Below, piece by piece: positions 33,255-41,947 of a stretch of DNA of 64,000 bases. The DNA lies in assembly GCA_045642925.1 (NCBI GenBank), contig JAZUJW010000067.1, positions 1 to 64,000 of the forward strand. The letters are read 5' to 3'. The stretch is from Firm-04 sp045642925. GTDB taxonomy: Bacteria > Bacillota > Clostridia > Oscillospirales > Ruminococcaceae. The first letter of the stretch is position 1. Each line of letters begins with the position of its first letter. A program made the translations under genes and the position numbers. The notes under the pieces were generated by a model. It had not been told where the DNA came from. It searched no databases and was given only the letters and a program-made list of their open reading frames with translations.

Positions 33255-34187
33255 ATGTATTGTAATCAATGCGGCGCACCTGTGTCGGGAAAATCAAAGT
33301 TGTGCAAGAAATGTAAGGAACAGCGTATTATTGATGTAGCAGAATATGAAATGGTCCAGCCATTGAAAGAAAGCAAAACCATTCGCTGGTGGATCGCTGC
33401 TGCTATCAGTGTTTTGCTGTTTGCATTCGGTGCATTTCTGTTTTTCCGCAATCAGAATCCTGAAAGACGGCTGCTGCGTGCATTGTTGGAAAAGAATATG
33501 CTGAGTGCGGGGGCAGTGGACGAGCGATTGCGTGAGGGGAAGCTGTTGCCGCAGGAGGTCATGGATCTGATTGCGGGAACGATTGAGCAGACGCAGGCGC
33601 AATATGAGGCTGGGGAGGTCAGCTATGCTGAAGCTGACGAATATCTCTATCAACTGGATGCTATGATGAGAGCATTTTCGTCAGAAGCCGAAAAAACGCG
33701 GCAGGAGCTGAAGCTGGCAGAGGACTCACATCTTTGGTTTGAGAAAGGAAAGCAGGCGCTGAATGATGGTGACCGGACTGCGGCGGCTGTGGCGTTCGGT
33801 CATGTAGCAGCGACTGATGCAGATTATGCGGAAGCGCAGAAGAATCTGCTTTCGTTGGCACCTGAACTGAAGGCGCTGGAAGAAGAGCGCACGGTTGTAT
33901 TGGCGAAGGCGCAGTTGGAGGCAAACAAGGCGAACTGGACGGGAGCGATGGACTGCATGATGCCGCTGATGGAGAAGTATGTGGATGATGCGGAATTGCA
34001 GAGAATTTTTGATGGATATGCGGATAAATATGTTATGATAACGGTTGCAGTGGCGGCTTCGTTTGAGCGTGTGGAGGAATATGACATTGCGCTGGCGAAG
34101 CTGGCGGAAGCACAGGCGCGTTTGCCGGAGAATCCGCTTTTGATAGAAGCTGTGCGAAGCGTAGAAGAATCCGCAGCAGACGATTGA
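33255..34187 (+). CDS. Zinc-ribbon membrane protein with extracytoplasmic helical repeats
   Basis: A 310-residue protein. An N-terminal zinc ribbon (MYCNQCGAPVSGKSKLCKKC) precedes a membrane helix (about 46-66) and a long helical region (about 75-305) with TPR-like segments (WFEKGKQALNDGDRTAAAVAFGHV and YDIALAKLAEAQARLPENP). The topology is probably ribbon inside, repeats outside. The helical part is compositionally similar to the neighbouring TPR protein. GGAG lies 8 nt before the ATG. No function assigned. Confidence 0.75.
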   Translation: MYCNQCGAPVSGKSKLCKKCKEQRIIDVAEYEMVQPLKESKTIRWWIAAAISVLLFAFGAFLFFRNQNPERRLLRALLEKNMLSAGAVDERLREGKLLPQEVMDLIAGTIEQTQAQYEAGEVSYAEADEYLYQLDAMMRAFSSEAEKTRQELKLAEDSHLWFEKGKQALNDGDRTAAAVAFGHVAATDADYAEAQKNLLSLAPELKALEEERTVVLAKAQLEANKANWTGAMDCMMPLMEKYVDDAELQRIFDGYADKYVMITVAVAASFERVEEYDIALAKLAEAQARLPENPLLIEAVRSVEESAADD

Positions 34188-34194
34188 AAAGGCA

Positions 34195-34385
34195 GCAATG
34201 ATATTGAGAATTTCAAAGGGAAAGTATCTCCGTAACGATCTGGCTATGCACGCGAAGCGAGATTAAAGTTTTGCGGGGGCTTTTTCAAAAGCTTGCGAAT
34301 TCCAGAGGCAGCGCCTCTGGACACAGACAGACTGCAAGCAGTCTGTTTGCGTCCAGGGGCGCTGCCTCTGGACTCCTCCTAATAA
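34195..34385. repeat. Composite palindromic repeat (family P), copy 4
   Basis: The order is TTGAGAATTTCAAAGGGA, then CTGGCTATGCACGCGAAGCG, then CCAGAGGCAGCGCCTCTGG, ACAGACTGCAAGCAGTCTGT and a second TCCAGGGGCGCTGCCTCTGG. It fills most of the 390-nt gap and is followed by about 90 nt of AT-rich DNA up to the next promoter. No gene lies inside it. Confidence 0.85.
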
Positions 34386-34481
34386 AAATTGCCTTTGTTA
34401 GAAGATGCCATTAGGAATGTTGCACAGGTATGACTGTATTTCTTCTGCGAGAACTGTGTACCATATTTCTTCCGTTTCCCC

Positions 34482-34510
34482 TTGACTAATTCAGAATTTT
34501 CAGCTATAAT
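34482..34510 (+). promoter_or_regulatory. Promoter of the DUF4003-like gene
   Basis: TTGACT (34482-34487), 17-nt spacer, TATAAT (34505-34510), followed by an alternating AT run. Confidence 0.85.
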
Positions 34511-34578
34511 ATATATATATTGCATATTCATGGACGTTTTTATATTACATAATTTTTGAGAACGGGAGGATTTGAACA

Positions 34579-35529
34579 ATGAATCAGAAATTGCACGAAA
34601 AATGCGATTTGCTTGTTTCAACAGCCAAAGAAATCAGCTCTGTGCTGGAACGTGATACCGATGGAATGTGTCTTGCGGCAGCCTGTGTCTATCTTTGGAA
34701 AAATAAAACTGTGGATGGCAAAAAATTGCGTGAATGTGTAGATTTTGCAGAAAAAGATGCCGCAGCTCCCGCCTATCGGAATAGTATGGGCATCCCTTTG
34801 GTGTGCAGAATGGCTCTGAGTGACGCTTATGAGCCTTATTTCGATAATGTTCGGCGCGTGGTGCGGCGCTTGGGCAGAAATCTCCCGTCAGGTTCGGATA
34901 ACCTCCTGATTGCCGCCATGACACTTTGTGACCAACCAATGGAAGAAGCTGATTTTCAGCGCAGCCTCCGCAAAACCAATGACTTGTATTTGATGATGAA
35001 ACGTGCACACCGTTTTATCACTTCAACTGAGGACATTCCTTTTGCCGCAATGCTTGCCGTTTCCGGACAGGACATCAACCCATTGATGAATGATATGGAA
35101 TCCGTGTTTGCAAATCTGCATCGTCAGTTCCGAAGTGAAGAAGCAGTGCAGTCCCTGAGCCATGTGCTGGCATTGTATTCACAGAATGCCGAACAAAAAT
35201 GCGAACGTCTGCGGAAATTGTACGAAAGACTGAAAGAAGCGCATATTCCGTTCGGAAAGTATCGTGACCTTTCCATGCTGGGCTTGCTTTTGATGCTGGA
35301 ATGTCCGGACGAAGAACTTGTCACACAGATTCAGGATGCAGAAGCGTATCTGCGCACGCAGGAAGGCATTGTACTGAGCGAAAATGCACGGTATGTTTAT
35401 GCAGCACAAATGGTGATTGATACTTTATGCAGTGATGCAATGCGTAAAAATAAGGCAATGGACAGTAATGCAGTCGTGCTGGCGGTTGGCTGGGACTACT
35501 ATGTGACAGAAATGATGATGAAAGAATAA
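34579..35529 (+). CDS. DUF4003-like helical protein
   Basis: A 316-residue, all-helical cytosolic protein. The pattern fits DUF4003: an N-terminal helical region, a middle LRKTNDLYLMMKRAHRFITSTEDIPFAAMLAVSG, repeated later as ERLKEAHIPFGKYRDLSMLGLLLML. The family is common in Firmicutes with no known activity. GGGAGG lies 9 nt before the ATG. Monocistronic, with its own promoter and a long hairpin terminator. Confidence 0.75.
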   Translation: MNQKLHEKCDLLVSTAKEISSVLERDTDGMCLAAACVYLWKNKTVDGKKLRECVDFAEKDAAAPAYRNSMGIPLVCRMALSDAYEPYFDNVRRVVRRLGRNLPSGSDNLLIAAMTLCDQPMEEADFQRSLRKTNDLYLMMKRAHRFITSTEDIPFAAMLAVSGQDINPLMNDMESVFANLHRQFRSEEAVQSLSHVLALYSQNAEQKCERLRKLYERLKEAHIPFGKYRDLSMLGLLLMLECPDEELVTQIQDAEAYLRTQEGIVLSENARYVYAAQMVIDTLCSDAMRKNKAMDSNAVVLAVGWDYYVTEMMMKE

Positions 35530-35597
35530 AAACAGCGTCCCTGTACGCAAACAGAGCAATGAGAGCCTGTTTGTGTGCAGGGACGCTGCTTTTTGGA
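35528..35597. terminator. Long bidirectional terminator
   Basis: AACAGCGTCCCTGTACGCAA pairs with a near-complement ending in GGGACGCTGCTTTTT. It serves the plus-strand DUF4003-like gene and the minus-strand gpmI. Confidence 0.9.
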
Positions 35598-35648
35598 CTC
35601 CTTCATAAAAGAGTCACATATCATTTTGCTTCGCGGGAAAAGCCGCTG

Positions 35649-37166
35649 TTACAGAATCATGGATGTGCCGCTCATTTCAGCAGGCTGCGGCAGTCCCAAA
35701 AGCTTCAGCATGGAAGGCGCAATGTCTGCAAGAACGCCCGTTTCACGCAGCTTGCAGTCCTCTCCGCATACCAGGAACGGTACAGGGAATGTTGTGTGTG
35801 CCGTGAACGGTGCACCGTCAGGCTCGTACATTTTGTCTGCATTGCCGTGGTCAGCCGTGATGATGACCTTGCCGCCCTTCGCCAGAATCGCTTCCGTTAC
35901 CTTTCCGACGCATTCATCGACTGCTTCCACAGCCGCAACTGCTGCATCAAAAATGCCCGTGTGTCCGACCATATCGCAGTTCGCATAGTTGAGAATGATG
36001 ACATCGAACTTGTCGGCAGCAATTTCTTTCAGCACTGCATCCGTCACTTCATATGCGCTCATTTCAGGCTTCATATCAAATGTTTCGACATCAGGCGACT
36101 TGATGAGGATTCGTTCCTCGCCCTCAAACTGCTTTTCTTCGCCGCCATTGAAGAAGAACGTAACGTGTGCGTACTTCTGGGTTTCTGCAATGCGAAGTTG
36201 TGTTTTGCCGCACTTTGCAAGATATTCGCCAAGTGTCATGGTGAGTGCTTCAGGCGGGAATGCGACCGATACATTCGGCATTGTCGCATCGTACTGCGCC
36301 ATGCAGACGAATTCCAGCGGGAAAAAGCCCTGTTTACGTGCAAAGCCTTTGAAGTCAGGATCTACATATGCACGAGTGATTTGACGCGCACGGTCAGGAC
36401 GGAAGTTGAAGAATACAACACTGTCATTCGCCGCAATCATGCCGTTTTTGTCAATGACAGCAGGAATCATGAACTCATCGGTCACACCGTTGGCATAGGA
36501 ATCCTTGATTGCCTGTACGGGATCTGTGCCGCTGATGCCTTCACCATATACCATTGCCGCATATGCCTTTTCCACTCTGTCCCATGCATTATCACGGTCC
36601 ATGGCATAGAATCTACCCATGACGGTCGCAACTTTACCGACACCGATCTTGTTCATCTCGGCAACGGCTTCTGCCATGTATTCCGCAGCGGAAGAAGGCG
36701 GTACATCTCTGCCGTCCAGAAATGCGTGAATGTATACTTTCGTCAGACCGAAACGCTTTGCCATTTCACAAAGACCATAGAGATGCGTCATATGGCTGTG
36801 AACACCGCCCGGAGAAAGCAGTCCCATCAGATGAAGGGCAGTGCCTTTTTCTTTGGCATTGTTCATGGCAGCGGTCAGTGCAGGGTTCTCAAAGAATGCA
36901 CCTTCACGGATGGATTTTGTGATCTTGACAAGCTGCTGGTAGACGATTCTGCCTGCACCGATGTTGGTATGACCGACTTCGGAGTTGCCCATCTGACCAT
37001 CCGGCAGACCGACATCTTCACCGGAAGCGCCGATGGTGGTGTTGGGGCAGGATGCGAAATACTTGTCGAGATTCGGCGTTTTGGCAGCTTTGATGGCATT
37101 GCCGTAGGTATCAGGGTTGATGCCGAAGCCGTCCATAATTAAAAGTGCAACAGGTGATTTGCTCAT
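35649..37166 (-). CDS. gpmI: 2,3-bisphosphoglycerate-independent phosphoglycerate mutase
   Basis: Interconverts 3- and 2-phosphoglycerate with two manganese ions. 505 residues, normal length. Phosphatase-domain residues D12 and S62 (GLPDGQMGNSEVGH) are present, as are DGRDVPP, FFNFRPDRARQ, NYANCDMVGHTG and IITADHGNADKM. Last gene of the minus-strand run pgk to gpmI. Weak AGGAG precedes the ATG. The codon bias fits high expression. Confidence 0.97.
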   Translation of the reverse strand: MSKSPVALLIMDGFGINPDTYGNAIKAAKTPNLDKYFASCPNTTIGASGEDVGLPDGQMGNSEVGHTNIGAGRIVYQQLVKITKSIREGAFFENPALTAAMNNAKEKGTALHLMGLLSPGGVHSHMTHLYGLCEMAKRFGLTKVYIHAFLDGRDVPPSSAAEYMAEAVAEMNKIGVGKVATVMGRFYAMDRDNAWDRVEKAYAAMVYGEGISGTDPVQAIKDSYANGVTDEFMIPAVIDKNGMIAANDSVVFFNFRPDRARQITRAYVDPDFKGFARKQGFFPLEFVCMAQYDATMPNVSVAFPPEALTMTLGEYLAKCGKTQLRIAETQKYAHVTFFFNGGEEKQFEGEERILIKSPDVETFDMKPEMSAYEVTDAVLKEIAADKFDVIILNYANCDMVGHTGIFDAAVAAVEAVDECVGKVTEAILAKGGKVIITADHGNADKMYEPDGAPFTAHTTFPVPFLVCGEDCKLRETGVLADIAPSMLKLLGLPQPAEMSGTSMIL

Positions 37167-37223
37167 AAATTTTAGACTCCTCGTTTCTGTACTATGCGCA
37201 GACGTGCGCGGCTGGGAAAATGG

Positions 37224-37469
37224 TCAGGTCAAATCGCAGAGACATTCCTTGTTCCGGATGGCGTTGACCAAGGTCTGGAAGGCAAGTTCCGCTTCATCAT
37301 AGCCGTTATAGCCGCCGAGGACGATAAAATGCTTTTGTTCTTCGCCCGGTGTGTCCATTTCTGCAATCAGTTCAAAAGGAGAATGTGCATATGCGCCGTC
37401 GATGGAAATAGAAACCTTGCGAATGAAACGGTAGTTAACAAGCTCGTGAGTGTGCGTTAAAATGGTCAT
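37224..37469 (-). CDS. Small protein between glycolytic genes
   Basis: An 81-residue soluble protein with a beta-rich first half (YRFIRKVSISIDG, then FIVLGGYNGYDEA) and a C-terminal helix (AELAFQTLVNAIR). AAAGGAG lies 8 nt before the ATG at 37469; the much longer in-frame extension upstream has no such site. It sits 57 nt before gpmI and may be co-transcribed with it. No family recognised. Confidence 0.65.
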   Translation of the reverse strand: MTILTHTHELVNYRFIRKVSISIDGAYAHSPFELIAEMDTPGEEQKHFIVLGGYNGYDEAELAFQTLVNAIRNKECLCDLT

Positions 37470-37635
37470 CGTGATTACTCCTTTCAGATGCTTTGCAAAG
37501 GCAAAGCGGCATATAAAGTTGTGAAATGCTGCAATGCTGCGCAGGTATTTGCAAAAATACATGACGGCAGCAAAATGAAGGGAATGTGCGGGGAATTCTA
37601 TCTGACAGTCCGATTTTCGGGCTGTCGTAGATGTG

Positions 37636-38154
37636 TTAATGCTGCGGTGGATTCGGATAAAATCTTTGCTGATACGCCAGCATGGCATAAGAACAGAACA
37701 GCAGCACCACCGCGATGGATGATAGCGGGGAAAGGAAAGACAAAACCTGTGAAACCAGCGAGAAGCCGGCAACAGCCTCTGCATTCTCTAGGCGTCCCAG
37801 AAGAACACTTGTCAGCGTAGAAAGACCGCGGCTTGCGAACGGGAGCACAATGTACTCCACGGCAGCAGCGATACCGCCGAGCAAGGGCACAATGTTCGAA
37901 GGTTTCAATGAAAAATGAGTGAGAAAATACCAGAACAGAATGAAGATACCCGCCTGTAATGCAGGTATGGTCATGATTGTCGGCATGATGACGAGATTTG
38001 CAGCAAACCCATCGGGAAAACCCATGATTTTTGCCGCGATGGGAAACCATATTTTTTGTGTCAGCGCACCGAAAATGTACAGCAAAGAGTAGGCGATTTG
38101 CAGTATCAATCCGACATTTGCGGTTTTGCGAATGGCTTGGATGTTCACAGGCAT
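37636..38154 (-). CDS. Integral membrane protein between tpiA and gpmI
   Basis: A 172-residue protein with four or five predicted helices (about 13-33, 48-75, 85-105, 125-160). It begins MPVNIQAIRKTANVGLILQI. AAAGGAG precedes the ATG at 38154 by 7 nt; the extension to 38247 has no site. Unknown family. It begins 98 nt downstream of tpiA. Confidence 0.7.
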   Translation of the reverse strand: MPVNIQAIRKTANVGLILQIAYSLLYIFGALTQKIWFPIAAKIMGFPDGFAANLVIMPTIMTIPALQAGIFILFWYFLTHFSLKPSNIVPLLGGIAAAVEYIVLPFASRGLSTLTSVLLGRLENAEAVAGFSLVSQVLSFLSPLSSIAVVLLFCSYAMLAYQQRFYPNPPQH

Positions 38155-38252
38155 CGGAATGCTCCTTTCCACCGTATAAGCAGATACGTGAACAACATTC
38201 CCGTTTCCCCCTGCACAGCGGCAGGAGGAATGCGGGGGTGAGGTCAATGAAA

Positions 38253-39029
38253 TCAGCCGTTGACAGCAGCCTGAACGATGACGTTGAAGTCAGCAGCCTT
38301 CAGGGAAGCACCGCCGATCAGACCACCGTCGATGTTCGGCTTTGCAAGCAGTTCAGCGGCATTCTTTGCGTTCATGGAACCGCCGTACTGAATGGTGACA
38401 GCGTCAGCCGTTGCTGCATCATAGAGTTTTGCGAGGGTTGCGCGGATGAAGCCGCAGACTTCCTCTGCCTGATCGGGGGTAGCGGTCAGACCGGTACCGA
38501 TTGCCCATACAGGCTCGTAAGCGATGACGCACTTCTTGATGTCATCAGCGGAAACACCTGCGAAGTCCAGTTTGATCTGACGTGCAATGACTTCTTCGGT
38601 GATGTTTGCTTCACGTTCCCACTTGAGTTCGCCGACGCAAACGATGGGCTTCAAGCCGGAAGCCAGTGCAGCAGCGGTGCGCTTGTTGACGGTTTCATCG
38701 GTTTCACCGCAATACTGTCTGCGCTCGCTGTGACCGATCACAACGTACTCTACGCCGAGTTCGGTCAGCATATCTGCGGAGATCTCGCCGGTGAATGCGC
38801 CGCTCTTTTCGAAGTGGACGTTCTCAGCGCCGATTTTGACATTGGAACCTGCTGTGGTGTTGACAGCGGTTTCGAGGTTGGTGAAGGGGACGCAGGCGAT
38901 GACTTCGATTTTGCCCTCAGCATTTGCGACCAGCGGCTTGATTTCTTCCAGCAGAGCCTTTGCTTCGGGGCGGGTTTTGTTCATCTTCCAGTTGCCTGCG
39001 ATGATGGCTTTTCTCAGATTCTTGTTCAT
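38253..39029 (-). CDS. tpiA: Triosephosphate isomerase
   Basis: Interconverts dihydroxyacetone phosphate and glyceraldehyde 3-phosphate. 258 residues. Active-site residues are K15 in AGNWKMN, H100 in VIGHSERR and E172 in AYEPVWAIGTG. The phosphate-binding end IQYGGSM and GGLIGGASL is present. The start at 39029 is set by GGAGG 8 nt upstream. It follows the paralogue trio by 65 nt and its codon bias fits high expression. Confidence 0.97.
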   Translation of the reverse strand: MNKNLRKAIIAGNWKMNKTRPEAKALLEEIKPLVANAEGKIEVIACVPFTNLETAVNTTAGSNVKIGAENVHFEKSGAFTGEISADMLTELGVEYVVIGHSERRQYCGETDETVNKRTAAALASGLKPIVCVGELKWEREANITEEVIARQIKLDFAGVSADDIKKCVIAYEPVWAIGTGLTATPDQAEEVCGFIRATLAKLYDAATADAVTIQYGGSMNAKNAAELLAKPNIDGGLIGGASLKAADFNVIVQAAVNG

Positions 39030-39094
39030 TATGGTTTCCTCCAGATAACATAAAAATTGTATATCACGCAATTTCTTGCGATGGATATCAAAAA

Positions 39095-39970
39095 TCAGAT
39101 TTGCTGCTGCAAATTTTCATCCTGTTTCTGTTCTTGCGTCGGCTGGAATTCAATAGCATTTTCGCAGAGAAACAGTCGTGTACGTTCCAGTTCTCCCTGT
39201 AGACGGTCACGCTGCCAGGGCTTCTGGAAAAACTTGAAATTTTGCAGCCGATTTTGTACGTCAGCGTACATAGCTTCGGCTTCTTCCAGCTTTCCTTTCA
39301 TGAAAAGGTATTTGAGGTCAGACAGTTCCGCATAGAAGATGCGTTCGTCCGTGATATGTGCTTTGACATTATAGGTGTACAGCGCTTCCCGATAGCGGGC
39401 AGCTTCCGTTTCATCGCCGACCAGCGCACAAATTGTGGCGGCATTATCGAGATAGTCGATCATCTCGTGCGGCTGAATCGGAATGAATGTATCATCGTAA
39501 TTTTGGAACATAGGAAGCGGGTGTGACAGAAAATATGCTTCTGCAAAACCCTGTGATTGGGTGTAAAAATCGAGTGCTGCCTGCGTCTGACCTGTCAGAA
39601 TGAGGCAGCGGAGTTTGACATTGATCACCCGAATCTGCAAATCATTCGGGAGTGTGCGGAAAGAAAGTTGTTGGAGCGTGGTTTCCACATCTGCAAGCGC
39701 TCCGTTCTGCATTTGCAGTTCCAGCAAAAAAACAAGTTTGTCATCCGACATTTCATCGGGGCGGCTTAAGGCGACATTCTCATAAATGGTCAAATACTTT
39801 GCACTTGGCCCCATGACGAGATATTTTCGTTCCAGTTCTTCCCATGTAAGAATAGAAATCTTTATATGATCAATGGCATCTGCATGGGAAGCGTTCAGGA
39901 GTATGGTTGCAATTTTGATCAAACAACCACACAAAACAATCGAAAAAATCAATGTAAATAAAAATGACAT
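39095..39970 (-). CDS. Membrane-anchored helical-repeat protein, paralogue 3
   Basis: A 291-residue protein: N-terminal membrane helix (about 2-24), then TPR-like helices. Shared family marks are MIDYLDNAATICALVGDETEAARY, then ELSDLKYLFMKGKLEEAEAMY, then KPWQRDRLQGELERTRLF. A Gln-rich tail ends it. AAAGGAGG lies 8 nt before the ATG at 39970. It is third in a tight run (about 35-nt gaps) with two paralogues. No function known. Confidence 0.75.
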   Translation of the reverse strand: MSFLFTLIFSIVLCGCLIKIATILLNASHADAIDHIKISILTWEELERKYLVMGPSAKYLTIYENVALSRPDEMSDDKLVFLLELQMQNGALADVETTLQQLSFRTLPNDLQIRVINVKLRCLILTGQTQAALDFYTQSQGFAEAYFLSHPLPMFQNYDDTFIPIQPHEMIDYLDNAATICALVGDETEAARYREALYTYNVKAHITDERIFYAELSDLKYLFMKGKLEEAEAMYADVQNRLQNFKFFQKPWQRDRLQGELERTRLFLCENAIEFQPTQEQKQDENLQQQI

Positions 39971-40005
39971 ATTATAAACCTCCTTTTCAGATGGAGATGC
40001 CTGAA

Positions 40006-40818
40006 TCATTGCAGACGTGCCTGAATATCGTGCAGTTCTTCATCGGAATCAGGGAAAAAGAGGCGGGTGCGTTCGACTTCGTTCAGCAGATATTGCTGCT
40101 GCCATGGATACTGAAAATATCGAAACACCTGAATATCATTTTTCAGGGCGCGGATTTCCTTTTCAGCAGATGCAACTTCCCGCTGCAAAAAGAGCACTTT
40201 CAGCTTGGTCAGACGCGGCTGAAAAATACGGATATCCGAAATAGAATACTGCGCCACAAAATGATCCATGGCAGTGCAGTAATTGTTGGCTTCTTCAAAA
40301 TCGCCGACCAATGCACAGATGCTTGCGGCATTGTCAAGATATGTTAGCAGAAAAGCGGGAAAATTAAGCAGATTGGACTCGGCATATGGCTGAAAATGGG
40401 TGAAAATATCCACAGCCTGTTCCGTTGCGCCTGTTATGATGGAATACTGCATCATGAGATTATAGTAGCGAATCAATTGTTCGTCCTGCATATTCTCAGG
40501 ATGAAGTTCCTGAAACTGTATCTCCATGGGAAGATAGCGCTGTGTTGCAAGCTGTACCTCCAAGCGGTCAAGAATCTGATCTGTTGTCAGCGGTGTTTTT
40601 TGCAAACGGTAGGCACGGTTCATTTCTGACAGCACTTGTTCCGATGGCCCGAATTGTCTATATAGAGTGTCGATGGGGGATGGGGGAGGAGGGGGGATGG
40701 CTGGTTTCTCTAAAGACAGCCTTTTCTGTTCCTGCTGTCTCAATCTACGTGCAGCCGTTGAAGTGCTGCGAAAGAAAACCAAGTAAACAATGATCAAATA
40801 GACAAATAATAATACCAT
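40006..40818 (-). CDS. Membrane-anchored helical-repeat protein, paralogue 2
   Basis: A 270-residue protein with a membrane helix at the very N-terminus (about 2-17), a basic Gln/Arg stretch, a poly-Pro segment (PPPPPSP) and then helical repeats. Family marks: LTYLDNAASICALVGDFEEANNY, RLTKLKVLFLQREVASAEKEI, YPWQQQYLLNEVERTRLF. The start at 40818 follows AGGA by 9 nt; an upstream in-frame extension overlaps the preceding gene. Paralogous to both flanking genes. Confidence 0.75.
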   Translation of the reverse strand: MVLLFVYLIIVYLVFFRSTSTAARRLRQQEQKRLSLEKPAIPPPPPSPIDTLYRQFGPSEQVLSEMNRAYRLQKTPLTTDQILDRLEVQLATQRYLPMEIQFQELHPENMQDEQLIRYYNLMMQYSIITGATEQAVDIFTHFQPYAESNLLNFPAFLLTYLDNAASICALVGDFEEANNYCTAMDHFVAQYSISDIRIFQPRLTKLKVLFLQREVASAEKEIRALKNDIQVFRYFQYPWQQQYLLNEVERTRLFFPDSDEELHDIQARLQ

Positions 40819-40855
40819 AATTGAAATCCTGTCTTTCAAACGGATATGCGGATGG

Positions 40856-41848
40856 TCAGATGCTCGGCATATCAGGCGTTTTGTTATCGTCATTCAATTG
40901 TGTAATATCAAAAAGGCGTGCGCGTTCGAGGAGCGTGTGGAAGTAATCGCGCTGCCATACATATTCATAATTCGGGAAGGTGTTGATCATGTCGAAAACC
41001 GTTGCATATCCGGCTTCGGCATTCTCTTTGCTGCCCATGAGAAACAAAATCTTGACGCGGGTGATGCGGGGGATCAGGTCGGCGGTATTGATGATCATGT
41101 CATTGTCTGTCAGATTTTGCAGGGCATCCACATATTTTTTGGCTTCCTCGAAATCGCCGGACAGTGCGCAGATCATGGAAGCATTGTCGAGATACTGATG
41201 AATGCCGTTTCCGCCGTTTATCAAATAGGAATCGGCAAACGGCTGACATTCCGCAAAGGTACTCACGGCGTTTTCGGTTCTGCCCATCATGATGCAAAGT
41301 TCCATGACAGCATTATACCAGCGGATACGCAGCGGTTCAGGAAGCGCGGCAGGTGTCAGCTTCATGGCATTGGAATAGGCATCGGAATAGAACTGATTGA
41401 ACAGCTGCAATTCTACGATGATGATTTGTTCTTCGATATTCGGATTCCGATGGGCGAATACGAAGTAATCGAGGTAGTCCAAAGAAGGACCGGTCTGGTT
41501 ATAATTGACTTTCTGCGGGTTTGCAATACGTCTTCGGTTGTAACTATTGATCGCATTCATCTGCGCCGCCTGTCGTGCCGAAAAATTGGCGAAAGAGCGT
41601 CTGAGTTCTGCATCATTCTGCATATCCTGTGCCATGATGAAAAATGCATGGGCATCCTCCTTACGGCGTTCGATCTCGGCACTTTTTTCAATGCTGAGAT
41701 AATCTCTGCCGAAGACTCTGCCTTTGCGGTTGGCGTGCAGGAAAGGATGGTCATTATGACCATGGGTCAATTCGTTGAATGTTTCTTGAAATTTCAGCCA
41801 TCCTGCGATAAGAAGTGCAATGGATATTATTTTGAGAAAGAAAACCAT
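40856..41848 (-). CDS. Membrane-anchored helical-repeat protein, paralogue 1
   Basis: A 330-residue protein with an N-terminal membrane helix (about 3-18) and a charged region before the helical repeats. Family marks: IHQYLDNASMICALSGDFEEAKKY, RITRVKILFLMGSKENAEAGY, YVWQRDYFHTLLERARLF. CAGGAGG lies before the ATG at 41848. First of the three tandem paralogues, behind the pgk terminator; a partial read-through operon with pgk is possible. Confidence 0.75.
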   Translation of the reverse strand: MVFFLKIISIALLIAGWLKFQETFNELTHGHNDHPFLHANRKGRVFGRDYLSIEKSAEIERRKEDAHAFFIMAQDMQNDAELRRSFANFSARQAAQMNAINSYNRRRIANPQKVNYNQTGPSLDYLDYFVFAHRNPNIEEQIIIVELQLFNQFYSDAYSNAMKLTPAALPEPLRIRWYNAVMELCIMMGRTENAVSTFAECQPFADSYLINGGNGIHQYLDNASMICALSGDFEEAKKYVDALQNLTDNDMIINTADLIPRITRVKILFLMGSKENAEAGYATVFDMINTFPNYEYVWQRDYFHTLLERARLFDITQLNDDNKTPDMPSI

Positions 41849-41907
41849 ATTTCCTCCTGTACATCTGCGATAAATGACGCAGATATGAGAAAAAGGCAAT
41901 GTACAGA

Positions 41908-41935
41908 AACAGGCGGATATTGCTATCCGCCTGAA
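41908..41935 (-). terminator. Terminator of pgk
   Basis: CAGGCGGATA pairs with TATCCGCCTG over a 4-nt loop; on the minus strand TTTCTG follows. The tail is moderate, so some read-through into the paralogue genes is likely. Confidence 0.75.
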
Positions 41936-41947
41936 CTGTTTTACATC

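Noticed and set aside
35559..37142. 527-codon open frame antisense to gpmI
   Set aside because: Shadow frame starting within the gpmI terminator.
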